A DNA stretch of 64,000 nt. Origin: Haliea sp964022665. GTDB taxonomy: Bacteria; Pseudomonadota; Gammaproteobacteria; Pseudomonadales; Halieaceae. Positions 17,075-25,980 of this stretch are shown here, in pieces. The notes beneath the pieces are model-generated. The model saw only the letters and a program-made list of their open reading frames with translations, was not told the DNA's origin and searched no databases. The stretch's first letter is position 1; each line of letters begins with the position of its first letter. A program made the position numbers and the translations under genes. The stretch spans positions 124,001 through 188,000 of the forward strand of contig CAXIDF010000002.1 in the NCBI GenBank assembly GCA_964022665.1, written 5' to 3'.

Positions 17075-18352
17075 ATGAAACCAGCAACTATCGCCCTCCA
17101 TGCCGGCTACGATGGCGACCCTGCCACCAATGCGGCAACTGCCCCGATTTACCAGACCACGTCCTACACCTTTAACGACACCCAGCACGGTGCCGACCTG
17201 TTCGACCTGAAGGTGCCCGGCAACATCTACAGCCGCATCATGAACCCCACAAATGCCGTGCTGGAAGCGCGTGTAGCGGCGCTGGAAGGCGGCATTGGGG
17301 CCCTCGCGGTGGCTTCCGGGATGGCGGCCATTCGCTATGCCATCGAGGCCATTGCCGAAGTAGGCAGCAACATTGTCAGCACGTCGCAGCTCTACGGTGG
17401 CACCTACAACCTGTTCGCCCACACATTTCCGCGCCAGGGCATCGAGACGCGCTTTGCCCAGGCCGACGATTTCGACAAGGTTGCCGCGCTCATCGACGAC
17501 AACACCAAGGCCCTGTTCTGCGAATCCATTGGCAACCCCGCCGGCAACGTGGTCGACATTGCGCGCTGGGCGGAAATAGCACACGCGGCTGGGGTGCCAC
17601 TGATCGTCGACAATACTGTTGCCACGCCCACCCTCTGCCGGCCCTTCGAGCATGGTGCGGACATTGTTGTGCACTCGCTGACAAAATATATCGGCGGCCA
17701 CGGCACCACAATCGGCGGTGCCATCGTGGACTCAGGCAAATTTGACTGGGCAGCGCAGCCGCGGCGTTTCGCCATCATGAACACGCCCGACCCTTCGTAT
17801 CATGGCGTGATCTACACCGAGGCCATGGGGCCTGCCGCCTTTATCGGTCGCTGCCGTGTGGTGCCCTTGCGCAATACGGGGGCCGCGCTGTCTCCACACA
17901 GCGCGTTCCTGCTGATGCAGGGGCTGGAAACACTTGAGTTGCGTATGCAGCGCCATTGCAGCAACGCGAAGAAGGTCGCCAAGTACCTACACAAGCACCC
18001 GCAGGTGCAGTGGGTCAACTATGCCGGCCTGAAAGACAGCCCCCACCGCGCCACCTGCAAGAAAATCTGTGACGGCAAGGCATCCGGCATTCTCAGCTTC
18101 GGTATCAAGGGAGGCAGTGAAGCCGGCGCGCGCTTCATCGACGCGTTGCAGCTGATTCTGCGTCTGGTCAATATCGGCGACGCCAAGTCCCTCGCCTGTC
18201 ACCCGGCCAGTACCACACACCGCCAGCTCAACCCGGAAGAACTCGCCTCCGCCGGTGTCAGCGAGGACATGGTGCGTATCTCCGTGGGTATCGAGCATGT
18301 CGACGACATCATCGCTGACATCGAACAGGCACTGGAGGCGAGCCAGGGCTGA
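17075..18352 (+). CDS. metY: O-acetylhomoserine aminocarboxypropyltransferase (sulfhydrylase)
   Basis: This PLP enzyme makes homocysteine directly from O-acetylhomoserine and sulfide in methionine synthesis. The 425 residues match the Cys/Met metabolism family: TIALHAGY at the N-terminus, APIYQTTSYTF, YSRIMNPTNAVLEARVAALEGG, the phosphate-binding ASGMAA, and the PLP lysine in HSLTKYIGGHG near residue 204. The length above 420 and the C-terminal HPASTTHRQLNPEEL fit MetY better than the shorter MetB/MetC. A related O-succinylhomoserine sulfhydrylase (MetZ) is usually about 400 residues and so less likely. It stands alone, convergent with the DUF2971 gene. Confidence 0.92.
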   Translation: MKPATIALHAGYDGDPATNAATAPIYQTTSYTFNDTQHGADLFDLKVPGNIYSRIMNPTNAVLEARVAALEGGIGALAVASGMAAIRYAIEAIAEVGSNIVSTSQLYGGTYNLFAHTFPRQGIETRFAQADDFDKVAALIDDNTKALFCESIGNPAGNVVDIARWAEIAHAAGVPLIVDNTVATPTLCRPFEHGADIVVHSLTKYIGGHGTTIGGAIVDSGKFDWAAQPRRFAIMNTPDPSYHGVIYTEAMGPAAFIGRCRVVPLRNTGAALSPHSAFLLMQGLETLELRMQRHCSNAKKVAKYLHKHPQVQWVNYAGLKDSPHRATCKKICDGKASGILSFGIKGGSEAGARFIDALQLILRLVNIGDAKSLACHPASTTHRQLNPEELASAGVSEDMVRISVGIEHVDDIIADIEQALEASQG

Positions 18353-18370
18353 ACTGAGGCTGCGCGGCCG

Positions 18371-19246
18371 TCACCGTTTCCGATACGGAATATCGCAGTA
18401 GGTGATCGGCTGCGCCGGCGTCGCGCCGGCATTACGCAAATAGAGCGACAGGGAATTCATCGACAGGTCAATGTTGCTGGTGGGCCCGAGAAAAACATGT
18501 TCGATGGCAAGTTCTGCTGAGGCATTGCGCAGGCAGAATGGATACCAGGGAATGAGCATGGAGTTGCCTTCCCTGAACTGCACCGGCGCGGAGGCGGGAT
18601 CGGAAATCGTTGGTGACACGATCCGCCATTCCTGTTCTTCCTCAAAAGCCGGGTGCTTGAGAACAGCCGAAATACGCAGAAGGTCACCCTCGATACTCTG
18701 GAATAACGCCATCCAGCGCTCGTTTTCTGACTCTGCTCTGTCGTCGGTTGGCGTTTGCCCCGCAAGCGTCTCTAGCGTGTCGATAATCTCATTGATCATT
18801 TTCGCCTGTAGTGCCGGCTCATAGACGCACTGGCCCACCTCAAAGCCCTGGCGCAGCGCACAGTCCAGAATATGCGCTGGATCGAAGCCGAGGCTGACAC
18901 CCTTACCGTGCACGCTGTAACCACGCCACTGACTCAACAGATTGCCGTTGCCCCTAAACGATGCGCAGAACAGCATTGGGCCACTCACCACACGGTGCGT
19001 CAGCCAGTCGAGGAAGGTGGTCAACAGCGCCGGGTTATCCACCCCTGAGAGAATACGCCGGGTTACGTGGTCACTGAGCAAATCCAGTGTATGACGCAAT
19101 TCCGTGGAATCGTTCATGTAGCGTATATCGCTACAGCGCAGTTCCGCCGCACCCACAATGCCCAACAACCCACTGAGCGTGGTGTAGTGGTACAGCGTTT
19201 CCTGCGGCGCATCCGCAAACAGGCGCTGCGATATCAGGTCGAACAC
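18371..19246 (-). CDS. DUF2971 domain-containing protein
   Basis: A soluble 291-residue protein of the DUF2971 family; function unknown. The recognisable pattern is LYHYTTLSGLLGIV near residue 18, LRCSDIRYMNDSTEL near 36, MLFCASFRGNGNLLSQWRGYSVHGKGVSLGFD near 91-122, and a middle EEEQEWRIV. No membrane segment or signal peptide is seen. The GTG start at 19246 has GGGAGCC upstream. Genes of this family occur sporadically in bacteria, which would fit an acquired single gene, but base composition here is not obviously different from its neighbours. It lies between metY (convergent) and fadE (same strand, upstream). Confidence 0.82.
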   Translation of the reverse strand: MFDLISQRLFADAPQETLYHYTTLSGLLGIVGAAELRCSDIRYMNDSTELRHTLDLLSDHVTRRILSGVDNPALLTTFLDWLTHRVVSGPMLFCASFRGNGNLLSQWRGYSVHGKGVSLGFDPAHILDCALRQGFEVGQCVYEPALQAKMINEIIDTLETLAGQTPTDDRAESENERWMALFQSIEGDLLRISAVLKHPAFEEEQEWRIVSPTISDPASAPVQFREGNSMLIPWYPFCLRNASAELAIEHVFLGPTSNIDLSMNSLSLYLRNAGATPAQPITYCDIPYRKR

Positions 19247-19309
19247 GCGGCACGGCTCCCGGTTTGCTCTGTTTTTGCCACACTACGCGCCTGGCATGAC
19301 AGTTAACTG

Positions 19310-21715
19310 TTACAGCAGCGCTTCAAAGTGGTCGGTAAGTACGCAATCTCGGCGTCGCGCATCGTACTCACGCAGGGGCTCCACATCCTCCGCGCGGATG
19401 ACCTGCTTGGCTACGGCCTCCTGCAGCGCTTCATCCAGTGTGCCCGCCTCCAGTTCACCTTTGCTCCAGGCCTTCTGCAGGGCCACAAAGGGCTTCTCCA
19501 CCGCCAACAGCATCTGGTAGGTACTTTCCACTCGACCCACCGCGTCCTCGGGATCGACACTGAGGTAGACCCGCTCGGACAACGTGCCGCGTACCGGGTT
19601 CGGGGCCATGATGAGGTCGCCGAGGTTGCGCACCATGGCGTCATTCGGTGCTGGATAGATACGTCCCAGCGGCAGGCACAGCGCACGCAAGGCAAGCCCC
19701 AGTGCACGCGGCTGGAAGTTCGCACAATACGCAATCAGTGCTTCCTGAGCGAGATGCAGCGAGCGTTGTAGCGCATACGCCGCGTGCGCATCCGCCTCCT
19801 TGCTACGGGGCTGTGTGGCATGAAATTTCAACAGACTGCTGGCAATCAGCAACTGGCTGTGCAGGTCGCCCAGGCGGGCCGAGAGCAATTCGCGCCGTTT
19901 CAGGTCACCGCCCAGCACACCCAGTGCCACATCGGCGCAGATCGCCAACGCGGCGCTAAGATGGTTGATACGCTGGTACCAACGCTTGCTGAAATCATCG
20001 GCCCCTGAAGGGACTCCACTGAAATGCGCGCCGCTGAGGCCCAGCTTGAAGAGCCGTGCAAAATTGCTGCCCGCATGCCCAAGATGACTCATGAGCAACG
20101 GTTCAAACGCGCGCAGCCCCTCGTGCTCCTCCTTCGCCTCAAGCGTCTGCATCTCGTCGAACAGATACGGGTGGCAGCGCATGGCTCCCTGACCAAAAAT
20201 CATCAGTGACCGGGTAAGAATGTTGGCACCCTCAACCGTGATCGCCACCGGCAGCGCATGATAGCCCGCCGCAAGGAAGTTGCGGGGACCCAGCTGTATA
20301 CCACGACCGCCCACCACATCCATGCCGTGATTGACCAGCGTGCGCATGAGCTCGGTTGCGTGGTACTTGGCCATCGCGGTCATCACCGAGGGCGTGCCGT
20401 CTTCCAGGGAACGGGTGATCAGTTCACGCAGCGCCTCTAACGTGTAAGCACCCGAGGCAATCTCGGCGGTAGCTTCCTGTACACCCTCGAACTTGCCAAC
20501 TTCCATGTTGAACTGACGGCGGATTCGCGCGTATGCACCTACCATCAGGTAGCACATCGCACCGCTCGCCGTGGACAGCGCCGGCAGGGAAACACCGCGA
20601 CCGGCGCCCAGGCATTCGATGAGCATGCGCCAGCCCTTGCCTGCCATCGCCGGGCCGCCGATGATCCAGTCGACGGGAATGAACACGTCGTGCCCCTGGA
20701 TGGGCCCGTTCATGAAGGGTGCGCCGGGGTTGTGCCGGCGGCCGATTTCCACACCCGGATGCGTCGCCGGCAACAGGGCGCAGGTGATGCCGTAATCGGT
20801 TTTTTCCGGATCTCCCAGCAGGCCTTCCGGATCGTGCAATTTAAACGCGAGCCCAACTACGGTGGCCACGGGTGCGAGCGTGATCCAGCGCTTGTGGAAA
20901 TTGAGGCACAGACCAATAACCTCCTCGCCCTCGAACTCTCCCTTGCAGACCACGCCGAGGTCGGGAATTGCTCCGGCATCGGAGCCAACTTCAGGGCCCG
21001 TAAGGCCAAAACAGGGTAACTCGCTGCCATCGGCGAGTCCGGGCAACCAGCGCTGCTTCTGCGCATCGGTACCGTATTTGACCAACAATTCACCCGGACC
21101 CAGTGAATTGGGCACCATCGCCGTGACTGCCGCGGTTATCGAGCGGCTGGCAAGCTTGCCCATGATTCGGCTCTGCGCATAGGGACTGAAATCACGACCA
21201 CCAAACTCCTCGGGGATAATAAGCCCGAAGAAGCCCTTCTCACGCAGATAGCTCCATACCTCCGGCGAGAGATCCTGACGCTGGTGCACGTCCCACTCGG
21301 TGATCATGCTGCACAGGGTGTCGACTTCGTTGTCCAGAAACGCCTGTTCACGCTCACTCAGCGCAGGAGGGTGCGTCGCGCCGAAGGCCTGCCAGTCCGG
21401 CTGGCCACTGAATAACGACTTGTCCCAGCCCGTGGTGCCGGCCTCCAGTGCCTCGCGTTCGGTACTGCTCATCGGCGGCATGGCCTTGCGCAGCAACTTG
21501 TAGACGGGGGCAACCAGATACTCCCTACGCCAGGACTCAACGTTCAGCACCAGAAGCACCGCAAGGGTGGGCAGGAATATGAACCACATACCGCCCTCCC
21601 CCAGAGACAGGAGCAACGTGCCCAGGCCGACCAGCACCGAGCCCGTGGCGAGGGACGGGCGCAGCAGCAACACGGCAAGAACAAGCAGGATATAGAGAAC
21701 GATCGACAGCAACAT
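19310..21715 (-). CDS. fadE: acyl-CoA dehydrogenase FadE (membrane-associated)
   Basis: First enzyme of fatty-acid beta-oxidation: FAD-dependent dehydrogenation of acyl-CoA to trans-2-enoyl-CoA. The 801 residues are close to E. coli FadE (about 814). Two hydrophobic N-terminal segments (LLSIVLYILLVLAVLLL and LSLGEGGMWFIFLPTLAVLLVL) fit membrane association. The dehydrogenase core runs from about 95 to 480 with GFFGLIIPEEFGGRDFSPYAQS, CFGLTGPEVGSDAGAIPD and VGGRGIQLGPRNFLAAGYHALPV. A C-terminal DUF1974-type region of about 280 residues follows, as in FadE. The ATG at 21715 begins the first hydrophobic helix. It is divergent from sodB; I saw no clear fatty-acid regulator operator. Confidence 0.95.
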   Translation of the reverse strand: MLLSIVLYILLVLAVLLLRPSLATGSVLVGLGTLLLSLGEGGMWFIFLPTLAVLLVLNVESWRREYLVAPVYKLLRKAMPPMSSTEREALEAGTTGWDKSLFSGQPDWQAFGATHPPALSEREQAFLDNEVDTLCSMITEWDVHQRQDLSPEVWSYLREKGFFGLIIPEEFGGRDFSPYAQSRIMGKLASRSITAAVTAMVPNSLGPGELLVKYGTDAQKQRWLPGLADGSELPCFGLTGPEVGSDAGAIPDLGVVCKGEFEGEEVIGLCLNFHKRWITLAPVATVVGLAFKLHDPEGLLGDPEKTDYGITCALLPATHPGVEIGRRHNPGAPFMNGPIQGHDVFIPVDWIIGGPAMAGKGWRMLIECLGAGRGVSLPALSTASGAMCYLMVGAYARIRRQFNMEVGKFEGVQEATAEIASGAYTLEALRELITRSLEDGTPSVMTAMAKYHATELMRTLVNHGMDVVGGRGIQLGPRNFLAAGYHALPVAITVEGANILTRSLMIFGQGAMRCHPYLFDEMQTLEAKEEHEGLRAFEPLLMSHLGHAGSNFARLFKLGLSGAHFSGVPSGADDFSKRWYQRINHLSAALAICADVALGVLGGDLKRRELLSARLGDLHSQLLIASSLLKFHATQPRSKEADAHAAYALQRSLHLAQEALIAYCANFQPRALGLALRALCLPLGRIYPAPNDAMVRNLGDLIMAPNPVRGTLSERVYLSVDPEDAVGRVESTYQMLLAVEKPFVALQKAWSKGELEAGTLDEALQEAVAKQVIRAEDVEPLREYDARRRDCVLTDHFEALL

Positions 21716-21869
21716 GGCGGAACACCTCGTGCAAGCGCACCGGGCCGGTGCGTAAGGAACAGCCCACAACCTACCATAAAGCATTCAGGCGACTGCGCAC
21801 AATCACGGGCAGAACGCCGCGCAACCACCCGGTCGACGGGCAAACTGGCCAGCCCCCGGTCATAAACGC

Positions 21870-21875
21870 TATACT
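21870..21875 (+). promoter_or_regulatory. -10-like element upstream of sodB
   Basis: A TATACT hexamer lies about 120 bases before the sodB start in the 282-base divergent region with fadE. No convincing -35 is present 16-18 bases upstream, so this is only a candidate promoter. The rest of the gap shows no other signal I can support. Confidence 0.25.
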
Positions 21876-21997
21876 CAGGGACTCGCTGGACCACCTCCAA
21901 TAATAGCGCCGGCCTTTCCACATTCGGCTGGCGACACAATGCATACAGTCTGGACGATGGCCAACTCATGAGTTCTGATAATTTCGGAGGCAACAAC

Positions 21998-22579
21998 ATG
22001 GCTTTTGAACTTCCCGCACTGCCCTACGCACGTGACGCTCTGGCGCCGCACATTTCCGCCGAGACCATCGACTACCACTACGGCAAGCATCACAACACCT
22101 ATGTCGAAAAACTCAACGGCATGGTTCCCGGCACCGAGTTTGAAGGCAAGTCACTCGAAGAGGTGATCAAGACCAGCTCCGGCGGCGTGTTCAATAATGC
22201 GGCGCAAATCTGGAACCACAGCTTCTACTGGGAATGCCTGAGCCCGAATGGTGGCGGCGAAGCCAGCGGCGCTGTAGCCAAAGCGATTGATGCCGCCTTT
22301 GGTTCCTTTGCCGACTTCAAGAAAGCCTTCACCGATGCCGCTGTCGGCAACTTCGGGTCCGGCTGGACGTGGCTGGTGAAGAACAGCGATGGCAGCGTTG
22401 CCATTGTGAACACCAGCAATGCGGAAACACCGCTCACCGACAGCAGTGTCACACCGTTGCTCACCGTGGACGTGTGGGAACACGCGTACTACATCGACTA
22501 TCGCAATGCGCGCCCGAAATACATGGATGCCTTCTGGGCGCTGGTCAACTGGGACTTTGTGAACAAGAACCTGGCCTGA
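21998..22579 (+). CDS. sodB: iron superoxide dismutase
   Basis: Converts superoxide to oxygen and hydrogen peroxide in the cytoplasm. The 193 residues include the metal ligands His27, His74, Asp158 and His162 (TIDYHYGKHHNTYV, IWNHSFYW, DVWEHAYYIDYRN). Gln70 in NNAAQIWNH is the position that marks iron enzymes, so Fe rather than Mn is expected. The ATG at 21998 has CGGAGG five to seven bases upstream. A perfect 10-bp hairpin follows the stop, shared with the convergent Lrp-family gene. Confidence 0.96.
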   Translation: MAFELPALPYARDALAPHISAETIDYHYGKHHNTYVEKLNGMVPGTEFEGKSLEEVIKTSSGGVFNNAAQIWNHSFYWECLSPNGGGEASGAVAKAIDAAFGSFADFKKAFTDAAVGNFGSGWTWLVKNSDGSVAIVNTSNAETPLTDSSVTPLLTVDVWEHAYYIDYRNARPKYMDAFWALVNWDFVNKNLA

Positions 22580-22586
22580 CCCTACC

Positions 22587-22610
22587 GCCGCCGGTGCTCC
22601 CACCGGCGGC
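22587..22610. terminator. hairpin between convergent sodB and Lrp-family genes
   Basis: GCCGCCGGTG (22587-22596) and CACCGGCGGC (22601-22610) form a perfect 10-bp stem with a 4-base loop, 8 bases after the sodB stop and 4 bases from the end of the regulator gene. Neither side has a T-tract, so it may stabilise mRNA ends or act as a weak two-way terminator rather than as a classical intrinsic terminator. Confidence 0.5.
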
Positions 22611-22613
22611 ACT

Positions 22614-23072
22614 TCACCCCAGCGGCAATGCGGTGGTAGCCTTTATTTCTTCCATCACGAAGCTCGCAGACACATCGAACAGATCCGCTTCAATCAGGCG
22701 TTGATACAGGCGGTCGTAACCGGGCATGTCTGCGACGACCGCCTTCAACAGGTAGTCAAGCTGCCCACCCAGCCGATACACCTCGAGTATTCCTTCAACA
22801 TCCTGCACGATCCGGTTAAACCGCTGCGCCCAGTCTGCATTGTGCTGGTTGGTGCGAAGGGTGATAAACACCGTGAGGCCCAACCCCACACTGGCCGGAT
22901 CGAGCAGCGTAACCCGCTGGCGGATGACGCCCGCTTCCTCCAGTTTCTGTAACCGGCGCCAGCACGCCGACTTGGAAAGCGCCACCCGCTCCGCCAGATC
23001 GCCCACCGACAACGCCGCATCCGCCTGCACCAGCCGCAGAAGCTGCCTGTCCTGATTATCGAGCACCAACAT
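22614..23072 (-). CDS. Lrp/AsnC family transcriptional regulator
   Basis: A 152-residue DNA-binding regulator. The N-terminal helix-turn-helix spans roughly residues 18-45 (VGDLAERVALSKSACWRRLQKLEEAGVI). The C-terminal RAM domain (about 65-145) includes VEGILEVYRLGGQLDYLLKAVVADM, where amino-acid effectors bind in this family. The ATG at 23072 begins MLVLDNQDRQLL, the usual start for Lrp proteins. It is divergent from a class V aminotransferase gene, and the 171-base gap contains phased repeats (see separate entry). A likely role is control of that gene and of itself in response to an amino acid; this is inferred. Confidence 0.9.
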   Translation of the reverse strand: MLVLDNQDRQLLRLVQADAALSVGDLAERVALSKSACWRRLQKLEEAGVIRQRVTLLDPASVGLGLTVFITLRTNQHNADWAQRFNRIVQDVEGILEVYRLGGQLDYLLKAVVADMPGYDRLYQRLIEADLFDVSASFVMEEIKATTALPLG

Positions 23073-23119
23073 GTTGCGATTTCTCCGAGACGAAACGATT
23101 ATGCCACTATAAAGCAATT

Positions 23120-23177
23120 ATTCGGAACAAAGTGCCCAATATTACTGATTTATGCGCACAAATTCGGACAATGTGCC
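23120..23177. promoter_or_regulatory. pair of direct repeats, candidate Lrp-family operator
   Basis: TTCGGAACAAAGTGCC starts at 23121 and TTCGGACAATGTGCC starts at 23163. They differ by one gap and one substitution, and their starts are 42 bases apart, four turns of B-DNA. The surrounding 90 bases are AT-rich compared with the rest of the window. They lie 49 bases upstream of the regulator start and about 80 bases before the aminotransferase start. Lrp-type octamers commonly bind helically phased sites, so these are candidate operators; no binding is shown. Confidence 0.5.
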
Positions 23178-23243
23178 ACGATGTCAAAGGTACACTGGAC
23201 CCTTGAATCAGGCCCGTTACCCCCATCGCGCAGGAGCAACCGC

Positions 23244-24911
23244 ATGTCCTCTCTCATCGCCCGCATACGGGATGCCGTCATTGGACGGCAGCAGCGCATA
23301 ACCACCCCTTTCGGAGAGAAACCGCTGGTCTATGCGGACTACACCGCCTCAGGACGCAGCCTGGATTTCATTGAGGACTATATCCGCGAGCAGGTCCTGC
23401 CGTTCTATGCAAATACCCACACGGAAACCGCCCACACCGGTGCACGCACTACTGCGCTGCGCGAATCCGCGCGCAGCACGATTCGCGCAGCGGTCAACGG
23501 TGGGGTGAACGACAAAGTCATCTTCTGTGGCTCAGGCGCCACAGCCGCAATCAACAAGATTATCGACATCATGAACCTGCGCCTGCCGGCCGATCTCGAC
23601 CAGCGCTATCAACTCGCGAGCGCCATTCCCGAAACGGAACGCCCGGTGGTATTCATCGGCCCCTACGAGCACCATTCCAACGAACTCCCCTGGCGCGAAA
23701 GCCTGTGCACGGTCGAGGTGATTCCACTCGATGCACAGGGGGCCATTGATCAGCAGGCACTCGCGGCCGCGTTGGAAAAGCACGAGGAACGCAGGCACAA
23801 GATCGGTAGCTTTTCGGCGGCTTCGAATGTGACAGGTATCAAAAGTGATGTCAGCGGCATTACGCGCCTGCTCAAGCAACACGGCGCCCTGGCGTTCTGG
23901 GACTACGCCGCCGCGGGCCCCTATGTTGCCATCAACATGAACGGCGCCGATCCGCTGGATGCGATATTTCTGTCACCGCACAAATTCGTCGGCGGACCGG
24001 GCACGCCCGGCGTACTGGTGGCCAAGGCTGCACTGTTCCAAAACCGCGTACCGGCACTGGTGGGAGGCGGAACAGTGAGCTGGGTAAATTCCACAGCGCA
24101 TGTCTACGCAACCGATGTGGAGCGCCGGGAGGAAGGGGGAACACCCGCCATTATCGAATCCATTCGGGCGGGGCTGGTGTTTTCGCTCCAGCAAGCAGTG
24201 GGTACCAGCAACATTGCCGCACTCGAAGGAGAGCTCGCGGACCGCGCATTGCAGCGCTTCAGCAAGTGTTCGAACCTGGAGGTGCTGGGACACCCAACAG
24301 CGGCCCGCCTGCCCATTTTTTCACTGCGTTTTCGCCACGGCGAGCGCGATCTGCACCATGGCTTTGTGGTCGCACTGCTCAACGACCTGTTTGGTATTCA
24401 GGTCCGTGGCGGCTGCTCCTGCGCGGGGCCCTACGCCCACACCCTGTTGGATATCGACCGTGACACAAGCGAACACTTTGAGCAGGCCATCATTGCGGGC
24501 GACAGTCTCATGCGACCGGGCTGGGTGCGGGTGAACTTCAACTACTTTATTGGCGCAGAGGAATTCGACTACCTGCTACGCGCCATCGAACTCGTCGCCG
24601 AGCATGGGTGGCGCATGCTGCCCAGCTACGCCTGGAATGCTGCACACGGTGTGTGGCGACATCGCCGAGGGCACAAGACGCCGATGCCGTCATTTGCCAC
24701 ACCTGGCTGGCTGGAGCAGGCTGATACCCCCGAGGACCGCCCCGCTGCGCTGCCCCTGGGCCCACAACTGTTACAGGCTGAAAGAATGTTGCAGCAGGAA
24801 CCCGGAAACACACAGGCCTGCCCACTCCAACTGACCCCGCAAAACGAAGCGTTGCGCTGGTTCGTGTTGCCACAAGAAGTGACCAGCGGACCAGCAAGCG
24901 TAACTGCTTGA
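23244..24911 (+). CDS. class V aminotransferase-fold PLP enzyme (cysteine desulfurase-like)
   Basis: A PLP-dependent enzyme of 555 residues. The NifS/SufS-like fold covers about residues 25-440: VYADYTASGRSL, NTHTETAHTGARTT, FCGSGATAAINKI, DYAAAGPYV, the PLP lysine in SPHKFVGGPG (about K246), and a cysteine loop RGGCSCAGPYAHTLL near 388-402. A further C-terminal extension of about 110 residues (after MLPSYAWNAAHGVWRHR) has no motif I recognise. True desulfurases are about 400 residues and sit with isc/suf genes, absent here, so the reaction is uncertain. The ATG at 23244 has AGGAG upstream. The divergent Lrp-type gene points to amino-acid metabolism. Confidence 0.8.
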   Translation: MSSLIARIRDAVIGRQQRITTPFGEKPLVYADYTASGRSLDFIEDYIREQVLPFYANTHTETAHTGARTTALRESARSTIRAAVNGGVNDKVIFCGSGATAAINKIIDIMNLRLPADLDQRYQLASAIPETERPVVFIGPYEHHSNELPWRESLCTVEVIPLDAQGAIDQQALAAALEKHEERRHKIGSFSAASNVTGIKSDVSGITRLLKQHGALAFWDYAAAGPYVAINMNGADPLDAIFLSPHKFVGGPGTPGVLVAKAALFQNRVPALVGGGTVSWVNSTAHVYATDVERREEGGTPAIIESIRAGLVFSLQQAVGTSNIAALEGELADRALQRFSKCSNLEVLGHPTAARLPIFSLRFRHGERDLHHGFVVALLNDLFGIQVRGGCSCAGPYAHTLLDIDRDTSEHFEQAIIAGDSLMRPGWVRVNFNYFIGAEEFDYLLRAIELVAEHGWRMLPSYAWNAAHGVWRHRRGHKTPMPSFATPGWLEQADTPEDRPAALPLGPQLLQAERMLQQEPGNTQACPLQLTPQNEALRWFVLPQEVTSGPASVTA

Positions 24912-25017
24912 CGAAATTGAACACGCCCCCTGCTCGCTCGGCGGCTCTCTCCGGGGCGGGGCGTGAAGCGCCGGCGTCTGCTACACTCGGTTCACCTTTT
25001 TCACAGCAGGTTCCCGT

Positions 25018-25974
25018 ATGCCGCAGGACGTGACACTGTGCATTACCCCAAGGGAGCGTTTCAGCTGCGCTGTTGCCTCCCTTGAGGACATCATACGCAA
25101 TACCAGCGCGGGCTACGCATTGGTGTATATCGACGCAAACTCGCCCGCATCCATTGCGCGCGAGCTCAAACAACTCTGCGCTGAACACGGTTTCACCTAC
25201 GTCCGGCACGAGCATTACCTGGCGCCCAACCAGGCCCGCAACATGGCACTGGACCACTGCACCACACGCTACGCCGTATTCGCCGACAACGACCTGTTCG
25301 TGACACAGGGATGGCTGGAAGGGCTGCTCGACTGTGCTCGCAGCACCGGCGCATGGGCAGTAAGCCCGGTTATCCTTGAAGGGGGGGCCACGCCACAGGT
25401 GATCCATATGGCCGGCGGTGAGCTGAGCGAGCATCGCGCCGACGGCTACAACGCGGTACATCAGTCGCACCGCTACATGCTGCATGCCCTGCGCACCGTA
25501 CGCAGCGAACTGGTGCGCGAAGCCGTGGGCATGTTTGAGTTTCATTGCGTGCTGTTAGACAGGCAAGCCTTCGCGGAAACCCGCTTCCTTGACGAGGCAT
25601 TCCTCTCGCATCACGAGCATCTGGACCTGGCGCGTGAAATCCGACTCGCCGGGGGACAGGTGTTCTTTGAACCGACTTCCGTGGTGCGCTACGACAATGC
25701 CTCACCGTTCCAGCCCTGCGATCGCGAATTCTTTGAACTGCGCTGGTGCCTCGAGTGGACCGAGAGTTCACTGGAACATGCTCGTCGCAAGTGGCACCTG
25801 GCCCCGGGCGACGCCGGGCTGGAACGCGCTGCGCGCTGGACGGAAAAACACCGCCGTCTTTTTGAGAGCACGCAAAAGTCCTGGTCTGTACGAGTGCTTC
25901 CCATCGTGATACGGCGCGCCGTGCGCCGATGGATGCAGAACATCAAGTCAAAGCCAGCCAGCGCGCGTCCCTGA
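25018..25974 (+). CDS. glycosyltransferase family 2 protein
   Basis: A 318-residue GT-A-fold protein that probably transfers a sugar from a nucleotide sugar. The N-terminal half has the family pattern: TLCITPRERF, ALVYIDANSP, LAPNQARNMALDHCTTRYAVFADNDLFVTQGWLEGLLD with the DxD-like Asp-Asn-Asp at about 90-92, and later FLDEAFLSHHEHLDLAREIRLAGGQVFFEPTSVV. No membrane segment is obvious, so it would be cytoplasmic. Acceptor unknown. An HD-like gene follows after six bases and is probably co-transcribed. No other polysaccharide genes are nearby. Confidence 0.8.
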   Translation: MPQDVTLCITPRERFSCAVASLEDIIRNTSAGYALVYIDANSPASIARELKQLCAEHGFTYVRHEHYLAPNQARNMALDHCTTRYAVFADNDLFVTQGWLEGLLDCARSTGAWAVSPVILEGGATPQVIHMAGGELSEHRADGYNAVHQSHRYMLHALRTVRSELVREAVGMFEFHCVLLDRQAFAETRFLDEAFLSHHEHLDLAREIRLAGGQVFFEPTSVVRYDNASPFQPCDREFFELRWCLEWTESSLEHARRKWHLAPGDAGLERAARWTEKHRRLFESTQKSWSVRVLPIVIRRAVRRWMQNIKSKPASARP

Positions 25975-25980
25975 CTTCAG

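Noticed and set aside
18371..19246. DUF2971 gene as part of a defence or mobile island
   Set aside because: It is a single gene between housekeeping genes, with no integrase, repeat or composition shift.
24921..24964. Inverted repeat CACGCCCC/GGGGCGTG after the class V gene
   Set aside because: The loop is about 28 bases and there is no T-tract; too weak to call a terminator.
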